Part shown: positions 22,301 through 33,077 of the stretch, one piece after another
Layout: every line of letters begins with the position of its first letter
Position numbering within the stretch: the first letter of the stretch is position 1
From: Marsupella aquatica
Taxonomy: Eukaryota > Marchantiophyta
DNA: 64,000 nucleotides
Direction of reading: 5' to 3'
NCBI GenBank assembly: GCA_973895155.1
Contig: OZ316891.1
Span: 11,656,001-11,720,000, forward strand
Notes under the pieces: generated by a model
What the model was told of the DNA's origin: nothing
Databases searched by the model: none
What the model saw: only the letters and a program-made list of their open reading frames with translations
Made by a program: the position numbers and the translations under genes

Positions 22301-23131
22301 CGTTACATTGATTTCTTGAGGAAAAGTTGCAAGGATGAGACCTCTGCAGCATACCGCGAGAGATTTCCTTTGGTGAAATATTGGGAGAGGCTTGTTATGG
22401 CACTCTCTGAGGCACTTACAATAGAAGGGGAGGGAGAAAGACAATTGTCATTGACAACTGATTTCTGGCCAAAGACTAACCATGGCACAGGTTACAAGGT
22501 GATTTTGGGGACCTCTCAACCTTCAAGTGAACCTACTCAAAATTCAGAGATGATGGACCTTCAAAATGAGTACATGGAAGAGATGGAAGGTCAAGCTGCA
22601 CCCTTCGTTGGTGCACGAGAAGAGCGAGAACTTGCACGTTGGATTCCCCTACAAGATATTCAAGAGGGTCACTTTGTGTTTTTACGTCCAGAGGATGAAT
22701 GGGAGCAAAAAAATGGCAAAGGGCGTTTCTGGTTAGTTCGAGCTTTGGGTGGTGTGGATCCAAACCATGAGGTTTCTTCACTAGATTTGCAATTTAGTGA
22801 AGGGTCTTCTTCAAGGTTTTCTAAGAGCATTCACCTAAGTAGCATTCCTAAGCGGTATGCTCCTATGTTCCAAGTGCAATGGTGGAGGCCTAAACATGGT
22901 AAGCATGATGCAAAGGATGATGTTCGATACGAACGTTGCTTTCAGACCACTAAGACTTGGGAGCTAGATCCTGGGTTTAACACTATCACTCAAAGTTGGC
23001 AGTTTGCAAATTCTGCAATGTATGGGTTTAAGTCAGGTGCCAAAGAACAAAATATTATGGATAGAGGTTTGACAATTCCCAAGAATGTTTTGAAAACTCT
23101 CAAAACTTACATGGCAGGTATTGATGAGTAG
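19400..23131 (+). pseudogene. DUF7869-type DDE transposase gene, broken
   Basis: The first block (19400-20713, 437 aa) carries three diverged copies of a ~70-residue domain resembling plant DUF8039, then the cysteine-bearing lead-in found in DUF7869 proteins (CCRLKCCLNMPREDLEAMRR). The next blocks hold GRVVCKDAFIKMHGFS, CTFCTEF, CIIHDKMDQAK (~21288), MDNSGKDNKNQ (~21773), SFLMVGHTHEDVDALFS (~21870) and a C-terminal WVRALG/QWWRP part typical of this family. The Asp/Glu residues in those motifs probably form the RNase H-fold active site. The frame is lost at homopolymer runs near 20701 (T6), 21168 (A6) and 21841 (G5), and an in-frame TAG lies at 21675. Otherwise the homology is continuous. It is either a recently dead copy or is affected by assembly errors at homopolymers. 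Introns at those points are a less likely explanation. Confidence 0.75.
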
Positions 23132-24545
23132 AGTGATAGAGTGGTCACAAGTGTCCACTATGTAATGACTTGTAGGTAGGAGGGTCAAGTTAATTTCCAT
23201 GCATTTGTCTAAAGTAAGTGAGAGAACAAGGCTTGCAATCAAATACTCTATGATCTTTCTTAGTTATTGAATGGACTTTTTGATAATTATTGTATTTTTG
23301 TCTTAGTACATATATTTCTAGAAAATGATGGCAGTTCTAAGTTACTTGGATGTCATCCTAGTTTGAATATAAGATATTTAACTTGTCTAGCATTTCATTG
23401 TTGCTTAGATAATGATCCTATCCAAGCTAGATGTTTTGAGTATAGATGCTATCCAAGCTTATGTGTTATTACACACGTTCTATCTATTTTCAACCAAATG
23501 AACACTTTTTATCACCCAAATGTTTTTTAATATTATCCAAATTAATATTTTCTTTGCCCAAATGTCTATTTTTTTGCCCCAAATTTATAATTCATGATGC
23601 TTAAATTTTCATTTTTCATCCTTCAAATTTACAATTCTTATGCCTAAAAGTGTGTTTTTAAATGCCCAAATTTCCAAATCTTCTTTATAATTCCACTTTT
23701 AATGAATATAGTGATTTAGGGTTTGTAGTTGAGAAAAGCAAGGAGAAAAGCAGACTTCTCAATTAGCCAAGGGGTCCACTAACTAATTAAAAATGCATTA
23801 AGGTTGTCTGGTCTTCAATTCAGGTTCTGGTTCACTCATACCCTGACAAATCAACACAATTATCAAGGATTCTATCTCATTATAAACGAACCTTATGAAT
23901 GTATGGTCTGCTAAGCTAATATGTTTGCCAGCAGGCAAGAGTTGGATGTTCAGGATGACAAAGTATGTTTTGTCAATGTTTGACAATGTTAACATAATGT
24001 TAAAGTCTGTCACTCGTACCTTTATGGGATATACAATAGACCATATATGGTTGACTATACATCCCTTAGTTAAAAGGGATACCTCCTGTCCTTAACCATA
24101 TACATAACTATATACATAAAATCAGGAAACCTCCTTCCAATAAGCTGGGCACTTGACTTACAGGCAAGGAAAAACCCCTTTAATGTCATTGAAATTTGTT
24201 TTAATAATTCCTACCAACACTGCATGCAAGAGCTGGTCAGCGGCCCACAACACACTGAAGCCCCCATAGGTGCTTTAAAGCAAAGCTGTGGGGACCAGCT
24301 AGCAGTTTTTTTAGTTGCAAAAAATTGTCAAATTTGCTGAAAAGTCTCAGCCACTGGTGAATAATATTCCCCAAACTTTGTTGACTTTGATTGGCCAGTT
24401 TCCAATCTACTCACAAACTCTATTTTGTTAGAATGTGGTGGTTACCTTGAAATGTAAGGAAATCTAACAGTAAAAACTTTAGGGGGCAGAAAAGGAAAAT
24501 AAGTTTTATAATTGGTTGATTTGGCCACAATCAACTTAGTTATTA
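23132..24545. other. AT-rich flank, no gene recognised
   Basis: This is the 3' flank of the transposase-type gene. It includes degenerate ccaaatttayaattc-like repeats at about 23500-23700. No open frame shows a recognisable domain. Confidence 0.45.
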
Positions 24546-24957
24546 ATAGGGCGTCTCAAACCTGCACATTCCCAATAAGTTTATAGCTGTGATATATGGA
24601 AACGATGCACATTCCCAATAAGTTTATAGCTGTGATATATGGAAACGATGTGTATGTTGTCTCGACCGAAACTGGGAATTTGGTCAAATTTGCCTGGCTT
24701 GAATTTTGCTTGGAGACAAGTCACACAATGCCCTAGCAAAACAGCGCACATCACTGATATTTCATAGTGCAAAGACCATTCTTTGAAAGGTGCCCACTCA
24801 TTCCATGTGGGGCAGTTCTTTGTGCCTAGGCCGGTGCACCGATTGCCCAAATTAGTGTTGGTCATGGTTTAGGGGCACCACATAATTTTGGTGCCCTGGC
24901 CTGCAACATTTTGGTCACTCGAATCTTTCACGAACCACCTAGTTTAAGACGCCCTAT
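24546..24957. mobile_element. 412-bp TIR element (MITE-like) with TA target site
   Basis: The left end atagggcgtctcaaac is matched at the right end by the inverted gtttaagacgccctat, 16 bp with one mismatch. A TA dinucleotide flanks both ends (24544-24545 and 24958-24959), as expected for Tc1/mariner-type target duplication. Inside, a 43-bp unit starting gcacattcccaataagt is repeated in perfect tandem at 24564-24606 and 24607-24649. A 94-aa minus-strand open frame lies within; it has no recognised domain. The element is non-autonomous. Confidence 0.65.
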
Positions 24958-26221
24958 TAGTAGCTCCAGAATAAAATTACGCACGACGCCTTGCTGATAA
25001 ATTTTTTCTAAGAGTACTATCAAACACAATCAAAATGAATTCTATTGTCATAAAGCCGTTCGGAACCTTCTGTGCAAGATCTTCATGCAAGATTCAGAGT
25101 CGTCGAATACAACGAGAGACAATTTTCCTCCGCATGGAAACGAAACACGGTGAAAGATTCTGTGAGAGCACTTTCTTATTGTGTTGTGTATTTCCTTCAA
25201 AAAAGGCGCAGGAATCTCGACTCGTACAGTAGGAGACATGTGTCTTGGGTGGGCAACTTTTGGATTCGGAGCTCGATTGTTCTAATAATGGAATTGCACT
25301 AGTTATGCGTATTGCAGCTTTTTGACCTCGATGACGATTGGAATGCGTGAAGCACTCTCTCTCTCTCCCCCCAAGGAGTGGGAAGCTCGCAACGGCATCA
25401 AAAGACGTGCAGATGTACACAGCGCTGGCCAACCCGAACGCAATGGGACACAGAAGAGTTCGATGGATTCGATTCTAATGGAATGGGAACGAGCAGCCCC
25501 AGGAAGATCCCTGTATTTAGTTGAAATCTCAAAGATATGAGAATCCACACGGAAGGGTTAATTGGGCGGCGGGATGGAGCCGATGAAAGAGGAGAGGAGA
25601 AAAGGAGGAGGAACGGAGAAGCAGAACAGTGGCGAAGAACGAGGACGGACTGGGTAGGTACGATAGGATTCGATCGATCGATGGAGCCATGAAAATCGAT
25701 GAAATCCTGAATTCGTCTTCTTACACCCCCTTCTCCGGCTCCGTACCGCAGCTTTATAGCATGGTGCTGCGGTGGCCTGATTGCGCCCCTCGTGGGCTTG
25801 ACTTTCATGTTTTCTAGGGAAAGTCGAATTTGCTCGAATGAAGGTGCGCCGTGAGAACAAGTTTGACCTGCGAGCCAAATTAAGCCTTTAAAGCTCTATG
25901 GATTACTACAGTGCAGCGAATGCAGGACCGGCACCATGGCGTCGGAAATCATCGGGTATGGCGCTTTTTGTCAAGGGCCTAATAATATATTTGGTTTGTT
26001 TGAAGCTTCATACTTTCTGGTGCTCCTTTCTGACTCTGTTGAGTGTTCGCCGTCGAATATAAATTAGAGTCTTAGTACACTTGCATTGTAGAATTACGAG
26101 GTTTGCCATCCTTCGTTCCTTACCGAGTAATCAATTCTTCCAATAATTGGAGTCGGTTAGTTCGTCTTCGAAGTAGCTGACTACTGTACCGTCCTGGGAT
26201 GAAACTCGAACTTGTCCATTC
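24958..26221. other. Intergenic DNA and 5' region of the GGT gene
   Basis: No domain-bearing open frame was found. A short CT-rich tract lies at about 25351-25372. Several overlapping open frames near 25300-25880 show no family resemblance. The GGT promoter should lie in the last few hundred bases, but no box is clear. Confidence 0.4.
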
Positions 26222-26358
26222 TCACCAAACTCACCGTTCGATTCTTGTGCAGTAGATGCTACTTTAGGAACAGCAGCAGTCTTCTATTGTCACCAAACTC
26301 ACCAAACTCACTGGTCGATGCTTGTGCAGTAGAGGCTACTCTATCAACCGCAGCAGCC
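26222..26358. repeat. Tandem duplication just before the GGT start codon
   Basis: Bases 26222-26279 and 26300-26358 are similar over about 58 bp: caccaaactcac, then tcgatkcttgtgcagtag, rgctact and a gcagcag end. The second copy runs into the ATG at 26359. Each copy contains ttgtgcag, which could serve as a splice acceptor for a 5' UTR intron. Confidence 0.7.
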
Positions 26359-28970
26359 ATGACGGCAGCGACTGCGCTCGGGCTACTCGTGCTTTTCTTC
26401 TTCTACCGATCGGTCCAAGAAGTGCACGGGACGTTCGACAATGTTGGGAGGTCACGGATTGTCGAGAGTGATGTCGGGGTGGTCGCAGCTGATCACTTTT
26501 TGTGTTCGGACATCGGCGTGGACGTGCTGAAGCGGGGCGGAAAGGCTGTCGACGCTGCAGTCGCTGTCGCGTTTTGTCTGGGAGTCGCGAATCCCGGGGC
26601 TAGTGGAATTGGCGGAGGTGATTTCATGCTCGTGCGCCTTGCCGATGGCCGCGCTGAGGCGATTGATATGCGAGAGACAGCCCCTTTGCACTCCTCTGAG
26701 GTACCACAAACACCCGTTTTTATTCAATTCCTGCGACTAATACAGCGCAGCAATTGAAGTTTGACCATCTAGACCTTTTCGAGTGCGGAAAAGCAAGATA
26801 TTGAATTTTCGGACTGATGTCTAGCCTTACTCATGAACGGAGCTTGTTTCTGCAGAGTATGGATGCCAATTCCTTCAGTAGTGCTCAGCGCAGCGTAGAA
26901 ATTGATCGATTTTTAGCTCGTTTTTTCCCGCAGATAGGCAAGACATTGGAATCGTTGGACTGATAACTCGTTTCTGCAGAGTATGTACGCCAATGATCTC
27001 GGAGGAAAAACCGTGGGCGGATTGGCCGTTGGAGTTCCTGGTCAAGTGAAGGGGCTGTATGAAGCATGGCAAAAGTACGGGACGTTGCCATGGGAGTGTC
27101 TCGTGGAGCCGGCCATTAAGCTCGCCGCTCACGGGTTCCCAGTACAACCATTTTTGGCTGCACAGATCCAGAGTGAGTTGCCAAGCGTCCTCGCAAACAA
27201 AGGTTTGAGGGATGTGTTCGCCCCCAATTACGTCCCACTTCTTGCTGGCGACATTTGCTACAGGAAGAAGTTAGCAGAGACGCTTGCAGCAATTGCAAAG
27301 GACGGCTCAGCCGCATTGTACTATGGTCCGATCGCCGAAGCGATGGTTGAGGATGTCCAAGCTGCAGGTGGTATTCTCACAATGGAGGATCTTGCAAGCT
27401 ACAGAGTCCTTTTCACGGATCCTGTCATGGCAGAGACTTGGGGGCATACGGTGATTGGAATGCCCCCTCCTTCGTCTGGTGGTGTGGGCTTGATTCTGGT
27501 GAGAAGTTAGCTCCTTTTCATGGCGATTACTCCGATTTCCGCCCCTCGCTCCGTTTCTCGCACGAAGTATATAACGATATTGTTTTCTGAAACAGATTCT
27601 GAACATTCTAGCAGCTTTCAAAAACGCAAGTGCGATTAACGGAGATTTGGGTCTACATCACATCGTGGAGGCCATTAAGCATACCTATGCCGTTCGAGCC
27701 CACTTGGCCGATCCTCTCTTTGAGAACATCACTAGTGTCGTGGCTGACATGCTTTCTGCAGATTTCGCTGCTTCTTTACAGAAGACGATTGCTGACAATA
27801 CCACCTTCGGGCCAACTCATTATGGTGGAAAGTGAGTCTCTAGGAGTGAATCCAAGATTGATTTCCATTTTTTAATTTTTATAATGCTGATTTCGATGAA
27901 AACATTTGTATGCATCTCCTTAATCCCACATACATTTGGTTTTTGCAGGTATCATCCAATGTCAGAAGGCGAGAATCATGGCACAAGTCATTTTAGCATC
28001 ATTGACGCAAATCGAAATGCAGTGTCAATGACGTGCACAGTGAATTATGTGTTCGGAGCAAAATTCATCTCTGAGCGGACGGGCATCTTGATGAATAACG
28101 AGATGGATGATTTCTCAACTCCACAAGATTTGGTTCCCCCTCCTGGTGTTCCTGCAAAACCAAATTTCATTATGCCCTATAAACGGCCATTGTCCACCAT
28201 GAGCCCTACCATTGTGTTGAAGGTAAAATTTACACATATTCTGTCCACAGTAAAGAATGGATGGTAGATGGATGTTAGTATATATTGTTTTATTACCTAA
28301 CCCTTTTCTTTAGCTTGTGTACATGTTAAATTCATTTTTGTTTTTTCTTTCTTTCTGTGTTTGTGAGTGCGTTAAATTAATCTTTGTTTTTGTTTTCTTT
28401 CTGCCCAGGATGGACAGATCAGAGCAGTACTCGGTGGGAGCGGAGGTATCAAGATTTTGACCACCGTGGCCCAAGTTTTGATAAAAATATTGGGAGGATT
28501 TGACCCTCTCTCATCAGTGGGTCTTCCAAGAATTCATCACCAGGTTTTTGTTCTAGTATAACCTCATTTGTCTTAAAATTTATTTATGTGGACTAAATAT
28601 CATTCTTGTAGTGAACCAGGTTTCATCTTTGGAGTTATCACTCATTTGTCATTGAATACATTCCTTGGTGACTAAGAGTTGGTTGTGATAATTGCAGTTA
28701 TTACCTCATGTGTTATATTATGAAAACTACACCACAGTGAGGGGTGATATCGAAGTGTTACCAGAACACACCTTGGATTTTCTTCGTACTAGAGGACACA
28801 ATCTATCCCAGGAAACCAGTGGTGCAATATGTCAACTCATTATACATGATTTTCCTAGGCGTGGTAAAGAACCTAAACATAAACATACGATGAAAAATAA
28901 AAGAGTTCATTGGGGAAAACTGATTGGTGTGAGTGATTTGAGAAAAGATGGTTATCCTGCAGCAATCTGA
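26359..28970 (+). CDS. GGT: Gamma-glutamyltranspeptidase (6 exons)
   Basis: Complete gene for a 592-residue gamma-glutamyltransferase, the enzyme that removes or transfers the gamma-glutamyl group of glutathione and its conjugates. It is made as a precursor that cuts itself before a catalytic Thr. Exons 26359-26700, 26980-27498, 27596-27831, 27949-28222, 28409-28543 and 28698-28970 all join in phase. The start is the first ATG in the open frame (MTAATALGLLVLFFFYRS), which gives an N-terminal membrane anchor as in plant vacuolar or apoplastic forms. Landmarks are GGNAVDAAVA-like GGKAVDAAVA, GIGGGDFMLV, RETAP, GMPPPSSGG, ENHGTSHFSIID (catalytic Thr followed by Ser-His), ERTGILMNNEMDDFS, PLSTMSPTIVL, LGGSGG and the terminal KLIGVSDLRKDGYPAA. 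In the family signature a usual Gly after the Thr block is Arg here (ANRNAVS). I see no frameshift. Confidence 0.92.
26743..26996. repeat. Duplicated splice-acceptor segment in GGT intron 1
   Basis: Two similar blocks, about 26743-26874 and 26885-26996, share cagcgcagc, gcaagayattgraat, ggactgat and cgtttctgcagagtatg. The second block contains the acceptor used for exon 2 (AG at 26978-26979). The first contains an equally good acceptor followed by agtatggatgccaat, a copy of the first codons of exon 2. Confidence 0.7.
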
Positions 28971-29032
28971 AGTTCTTGTTGCTAAATCTTTGAGGACAAG
29001 GATATATTTCTAAGAATTGTAAAATCAAATCA

Positions 29033-29172
29033 AAGTAAACAAGAGTTTACTTTTCAATTTGTATCATACTCAAGTAAACAAAAGTTTACTCATATGTAGG
29101 TTTGTATCAAACCAAAGTAAACGGAAGTTTACTCCTCAGTTTGTATCAAACCAAAATAAACAAAGGTTTACT
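29033..29172. repeat. Four hairpin-forming repeats after the GGT gene
   Basis: agtaaac, four bases, gtttact occurs four times with small changes at about 29033, 29071, 29114 and 29152, separated by caatttgtatca-like spacers of about 20 bp. Each copy is a 7-bp inverted repeat. The array begins about 60 bp after the GGT stop codon, so it probably lies in the 3' UTR. Confidence 0.75.
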
Positions 29173-29320
29173 ATGGAGTTTGTCACCAGTGTAAATGGTT
29201 TTTGTGGAACTTGTGAGTATTGTTTGGTAAGGCGAAGGGTACACTTGAATGTATTTGTTGGAAAACCTATGAATGCTGGATTGAATGTTAGGTTTAGTGT
29301 AGGATACACTAAACTGGAAC

Positions 29321-30912
29321 CTGCAAGAGAACTCTGTACTAGAAACAATTACAGCCTGTCCCTCTTAATTTCACACTACCAAAGCTCTTTGCTCATTCGG
29401 ATTAGCAAAGTAGCTGACTAGGAAAGTGTTGCTGGTCTCACTTCATGCATTGCAGTCGCAAGAGCCGTCTAGGCAAATTGAGGGGACAACTCATCTCCAG
29501 ATGTGTAGAAAATAATTGTGATTCATACTTTCCGAACAGATGTCGATATGAGCTGGGAATTGGGAAATTCTCACGAAGAAGGGATCTCATACAAGCTTTT
29601 CCTCGTAGATGTTCGAAGACCAATTATCACTCGGAACATGATGTGGATCGCCCTGGATTGTGACAAAACTCACGCTGCCATTGTTTGATTACTTTATTTG
29701 TCCCACCTACCCAAGCATTTCAAAACGCACATGCACCTCGTGATGATAATCAAGTCGGTTCGTAGACTTTCACCCAAGTCGATCACGATCCATCATTGCA
29801 TGAAAACTTTCTCTCGAATTCCTCACGAGTACACCCGACCGTGAGTGACACAGAGCTGTCTTATTTTTAACACTCGATTTGAGCTGCTCCGTTATGGGAA
29901 CTTCGGAAACGCTTCGACAGTCCAACGTAACCTCCGTAATTCGCCATGAGAGGTCGGGTCTTCACCTTACAATGGCTCTATGGAAAAACTAAATGTCTAC
30001 AGGAAAGGAACGGTATCTACTAAAACAGAGAAATTTCCGAATGCCGTCTCTATATGAGTTTACATGTTTCAGAAATTGCAGTGCATTTACAATGTTGCCC
30101 TAGCCTTCAGTTGACCGTCACCGTATATCGCCCTCTCCACCATGGCTGTTTTGATTTCCAATCCACCTGAACAAGGACTAAGAGAATACGTCTCCTTGTT
30201 CATTCAGCGTGAAACCTTTTGGAAGTCACATTTAATCTTGCATATCGCACGGCTCATTATAGAGGATTGAGCACATTCGTAGCCTCCAAGTTCAACAAGT
30301 TGTCACAGACTATGCAAATATCTCTTACTTCTGTTCCTACTGATTTCACTGGATGGCGCTGAACTCACCGTTCATGGGACCGCCGGTTTGGGACGGAAGT
30401 GAGAAATCGAGGCCTTCTCTGGCTGTGGATGGAGTTATGCATTCGAAGATTAAATGGACCCTCATGTCATCTATACTCAACGGATTTGCTTCACATAGGA
30501 CCTAGTCATAAGTTGTCAGAAGCGATACGAGGTATTAATCCAGGCAACTTTCTTGGAACTCAACGTTCTTACTCCGCAGGGAAGGTGCCAAAAAATCGTC
30601 GTGCCTAGGACTCGGTTCATCGTGCCTGAAACTCAATATTGCCGGGCTGCAGGTAGATCTGGATGGCGAATGAAAAATAAGTTCGCAGAATGTGTCCAAG
30701 AATTCAAAGCTTTGCGACGTGTAGATTACCTCAGGGGGCGCTATGTACTGTACATCCAGAACTGCCCCCAATAATAAACTTCACGCATTCTTGCCATTAG
30801 TATGATCAGTCGATCTAGTCACTGTTACTCTGAGATAGTACTCCGCATGGTTCATCCACTGATCTGAGGGATTGTCTCCTGCAGACGGTTTCCAGCCCGT
30901 CCCCTGCATCAA
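29321..30912. repeat. Diverged copy of the CAP-D3 3' flank (copy A)
   Basis: This block aligns in the same orientation with 55985-57520. Shared landmarks include tactagaaacaatt, tttcacactaccaaa, catgcattgcartcgcaag, tggatcgccctggattgt, gagtacacccgaccgtgag and, at the end, agatagtactccgcatgg and acggtttccagcccgtccc. The last ~90 bp correspond to the final codons of the CAP-D3 gene. The copies differ by many substitutions and indels, so this is an old duplication. Open frames inside are not shared between copies. Confidence 0.8.
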
Positions 30913-30989
30913 GAACTAATGGCCATTGCTGGGTTCGCATGCCACTTATGAAGAAGGAACCGGCCATGATTCCTTATCATAAGTTGTGT

Positions 30990-31063
30990 CATGGCCAGTT
31001 CCTTGCATGGCCATGATTCCTTATCATAAGTTGTGTCCTTGTGCATGCAAGGAACTGGCCATG
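30990..31063. repeat. Perfect 20-bp inverted repeat with a direct repeat
   Basis: Arms at 30990-31009 (catggccagttccttgcatg) and 31044-31063 are exact reverse complements, with 34 bases between them. The phrase ggccatgattccttatcata occurs directly at 30962 and again at 31009 inside the loop. It could be a cruciform or a small foldback element. Confidence 0.85.
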
Positions 31064-31357
31064 ATTTTAGGTGTGGAAGTTTGATCAATAATGCACCAGT
31101 TATAAAACGCTCGTGTCTAGTTCATAATAGATGGCCAACTGCAATCCCTGAGTGAGCAGTACAGAAGGTGCTGCATCAGCAGGTACTTCCTTCAATCGTC
31201 CCTTCTGGGTTGCTTGCGTGCATTCTTGCGAACCCAGCAATGGCTAATATTTTATAAAGGAAGAAAGCCGGTATATCTTCTCCGATCTTGATTAAAGGGT
31301 CAGATCTCCAGAAAACTGGCGAATTCAAGGCAACTTTTTTGGTGAATTTGAGTTACT

Positions 31358-31378
31358 CCCCCCCCCCCCCCCCCCCCC
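31358..31378. repeat. Run of 21 cytosines
   Basis: An uninterrupted C homopolymer of 21 bases is preceded by agttact and followed by taaattttc. Such runs are error-prone in sequencing, so the true length is uncertain. Confidence 0.95.
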
Positions 31379-32175
31379 TAAATTTTCTTTGTAGCATTCT
31401 CCAGTATAGATGTTGGAGGAGGTGAGATTTTCAAAATTTTCCCCTGCCCACTCAGGAATCATGGCCAATAATATGCAGTCATGGATGGCCTGGTTTCAAC
31501 CTGGAGTCGTAAGCTCAGCAAGGGTCTGAGTCACTCAAATCTTTAAATTTATATGAGATACCAAAATGTTCTGTGTGGAATAAAAAATAAATAAATCTGA
31601 TATCCATGTCATCCTAGTTAAAGTATACGTTTCCAAGACACTAGGCATGTGCACTTAGGAATCCTATCCAAACCAAAGTTAGGGCGAAGTTTCCTTTCTT
31701 TCCAACAAATACCTATCCATAAACTCAAGACTTTTGTATGTGACACTGTCAGGTTTTTTTAAGACTTTGAAATCTTCTTACATAGATTTGATTGCCAAAA
31801 TAGATATCACACAAATCTTTTCTTTCATACTGCTTTCTTCATTTGGAGACTCATTACATACGTCCAAAAACAGCCACCAATAATGTCTAGTTATGCAAGT
31901 TTATGGGTAAGTTCTTTTTTCCTTGGGAAGGGTTAAGTTCTCTCACAAAAAAGGTCACAACCTTTGCAGATCATTCTAACAATAGTCTTCCCAACTTCAA
32001 ATGGGTGATGGATCACTCTAATTACTCATAGATCAAGCTCACTCTCAGACCCTTCCATTTCCGATAGTGAAGCTGAGAAGAGAAGAGGTGGAGAGAAGTG
32101 TAATAGCCTGTAATTTTTACTCTCACAATCCTTTAGATCTCATGATTGCTTAATATATAGCACATCTCCTGACTA

Positions 32176-33077
32176 CTGTCTTCCCCTGAACACAACGCCC
32201 GGGCGCTAAAAGAAAAAAAAATGTTTTCCTTCAAACACAACATCATATTACCATAACGCCCCGCACAACGCCCGGGTGTTGTGTTCGAAGTTGGTGTTGT
32301 GTTTGAATAGTTGGCGTTGTGTTTTAAATTGCACCCCATGTTTGAGAGATTTGAAGTTGGCACTGTGTTTGAATAGTTGGCGCTGTGTTCGAATAGTTGG
32401 TGATGTGTTCAAAATTGTACCATGTGTTTGAGAGAGATCCTATTGTGTGTTTCATGTTACATTCGAAGGTGAAGCAAAACTGAACAAAAAAAGCTATCCA
32501 CAATTTTTGCAGCGCCTGTAGCAATAGTCGGAACAATTTCTGGAGCAAAAGCTCAGAAACACGTACTCGACTGAAAGAGCACTCAACAACTTTATCTCTT
32601 TGTGAAACTTCTTACGTGAGTGTGCACATGCACAAATTGAGAAATCAGATCAATAATGAATCTCTAAACTCCTATTCTGACTTATCTACTGTAAATAGGT
32701 TCATCAAATTTGTGACAGGCTTTCCTTTTGGTAATAGGATAGAGATCCTCTTGGCTCTCTTGGCTCTGCTCTCTTGGCTCTCTTCCCTTGTGTAATTTCA
32801 GTGTTTGAATTACCTACACATTCTCAAACACTTTCTTTAAGACATCAGTTCTACATATGAATTTTATTTGTGCTTACACCATAAATTAATCTCCTAGCCT
32901 TATACACAATGCCTACACTCAAACACAATGTCAAACTCAAACACAACGCCATTTTTCGAACACAGCGCCACAGTCAAGTGAAAAAATCCAAACCTTGAAT
33001 GTGACAAAATTTGAACACAACGCCTAGGGCGCTATATGCAAACATAGCGCCTGGGCGTTGTGTTCGGGGGAAGACAG
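32176..33077. mobile_element. 902-bp TIR element with TA target site
   Basis: The ends are inverted repeats of about 33 bp with two mismatches: ctgtcttcccctgaacacaa at the left and its counterpart ending ggggaagacag at the right. TA dinucleotides flank both ends (32174-32175 and 33078-33079). Within the element the words gcgttgtgtt and aacacaacgcc recur many times in both orientations, mostly in the first 250 and last 150 bp, as subterminal repeats. No transposase frame is present, so it is non-autonomous. The TA target site suggests the Tc1/mariner group, but the class is not certain. Confidence 0.75.

Larger units (their letters stand above)
11406..23131. mobile_element. Putative DNA transposon with two divergent genes
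   Basis: The divergent pair of the ParB/methyltransferase/FCP1-like fusion gene and the DUF7869-type transposase gene is treated here as one unit. They share the palindromic minisatellite family and stand apart from the host genes around them. The outer ends are not known: I found no terminal inverted repeats or target duplication, and the given coordinates are only those of the coding regions. That the two genes move together is inference. Confidence 0.4.
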
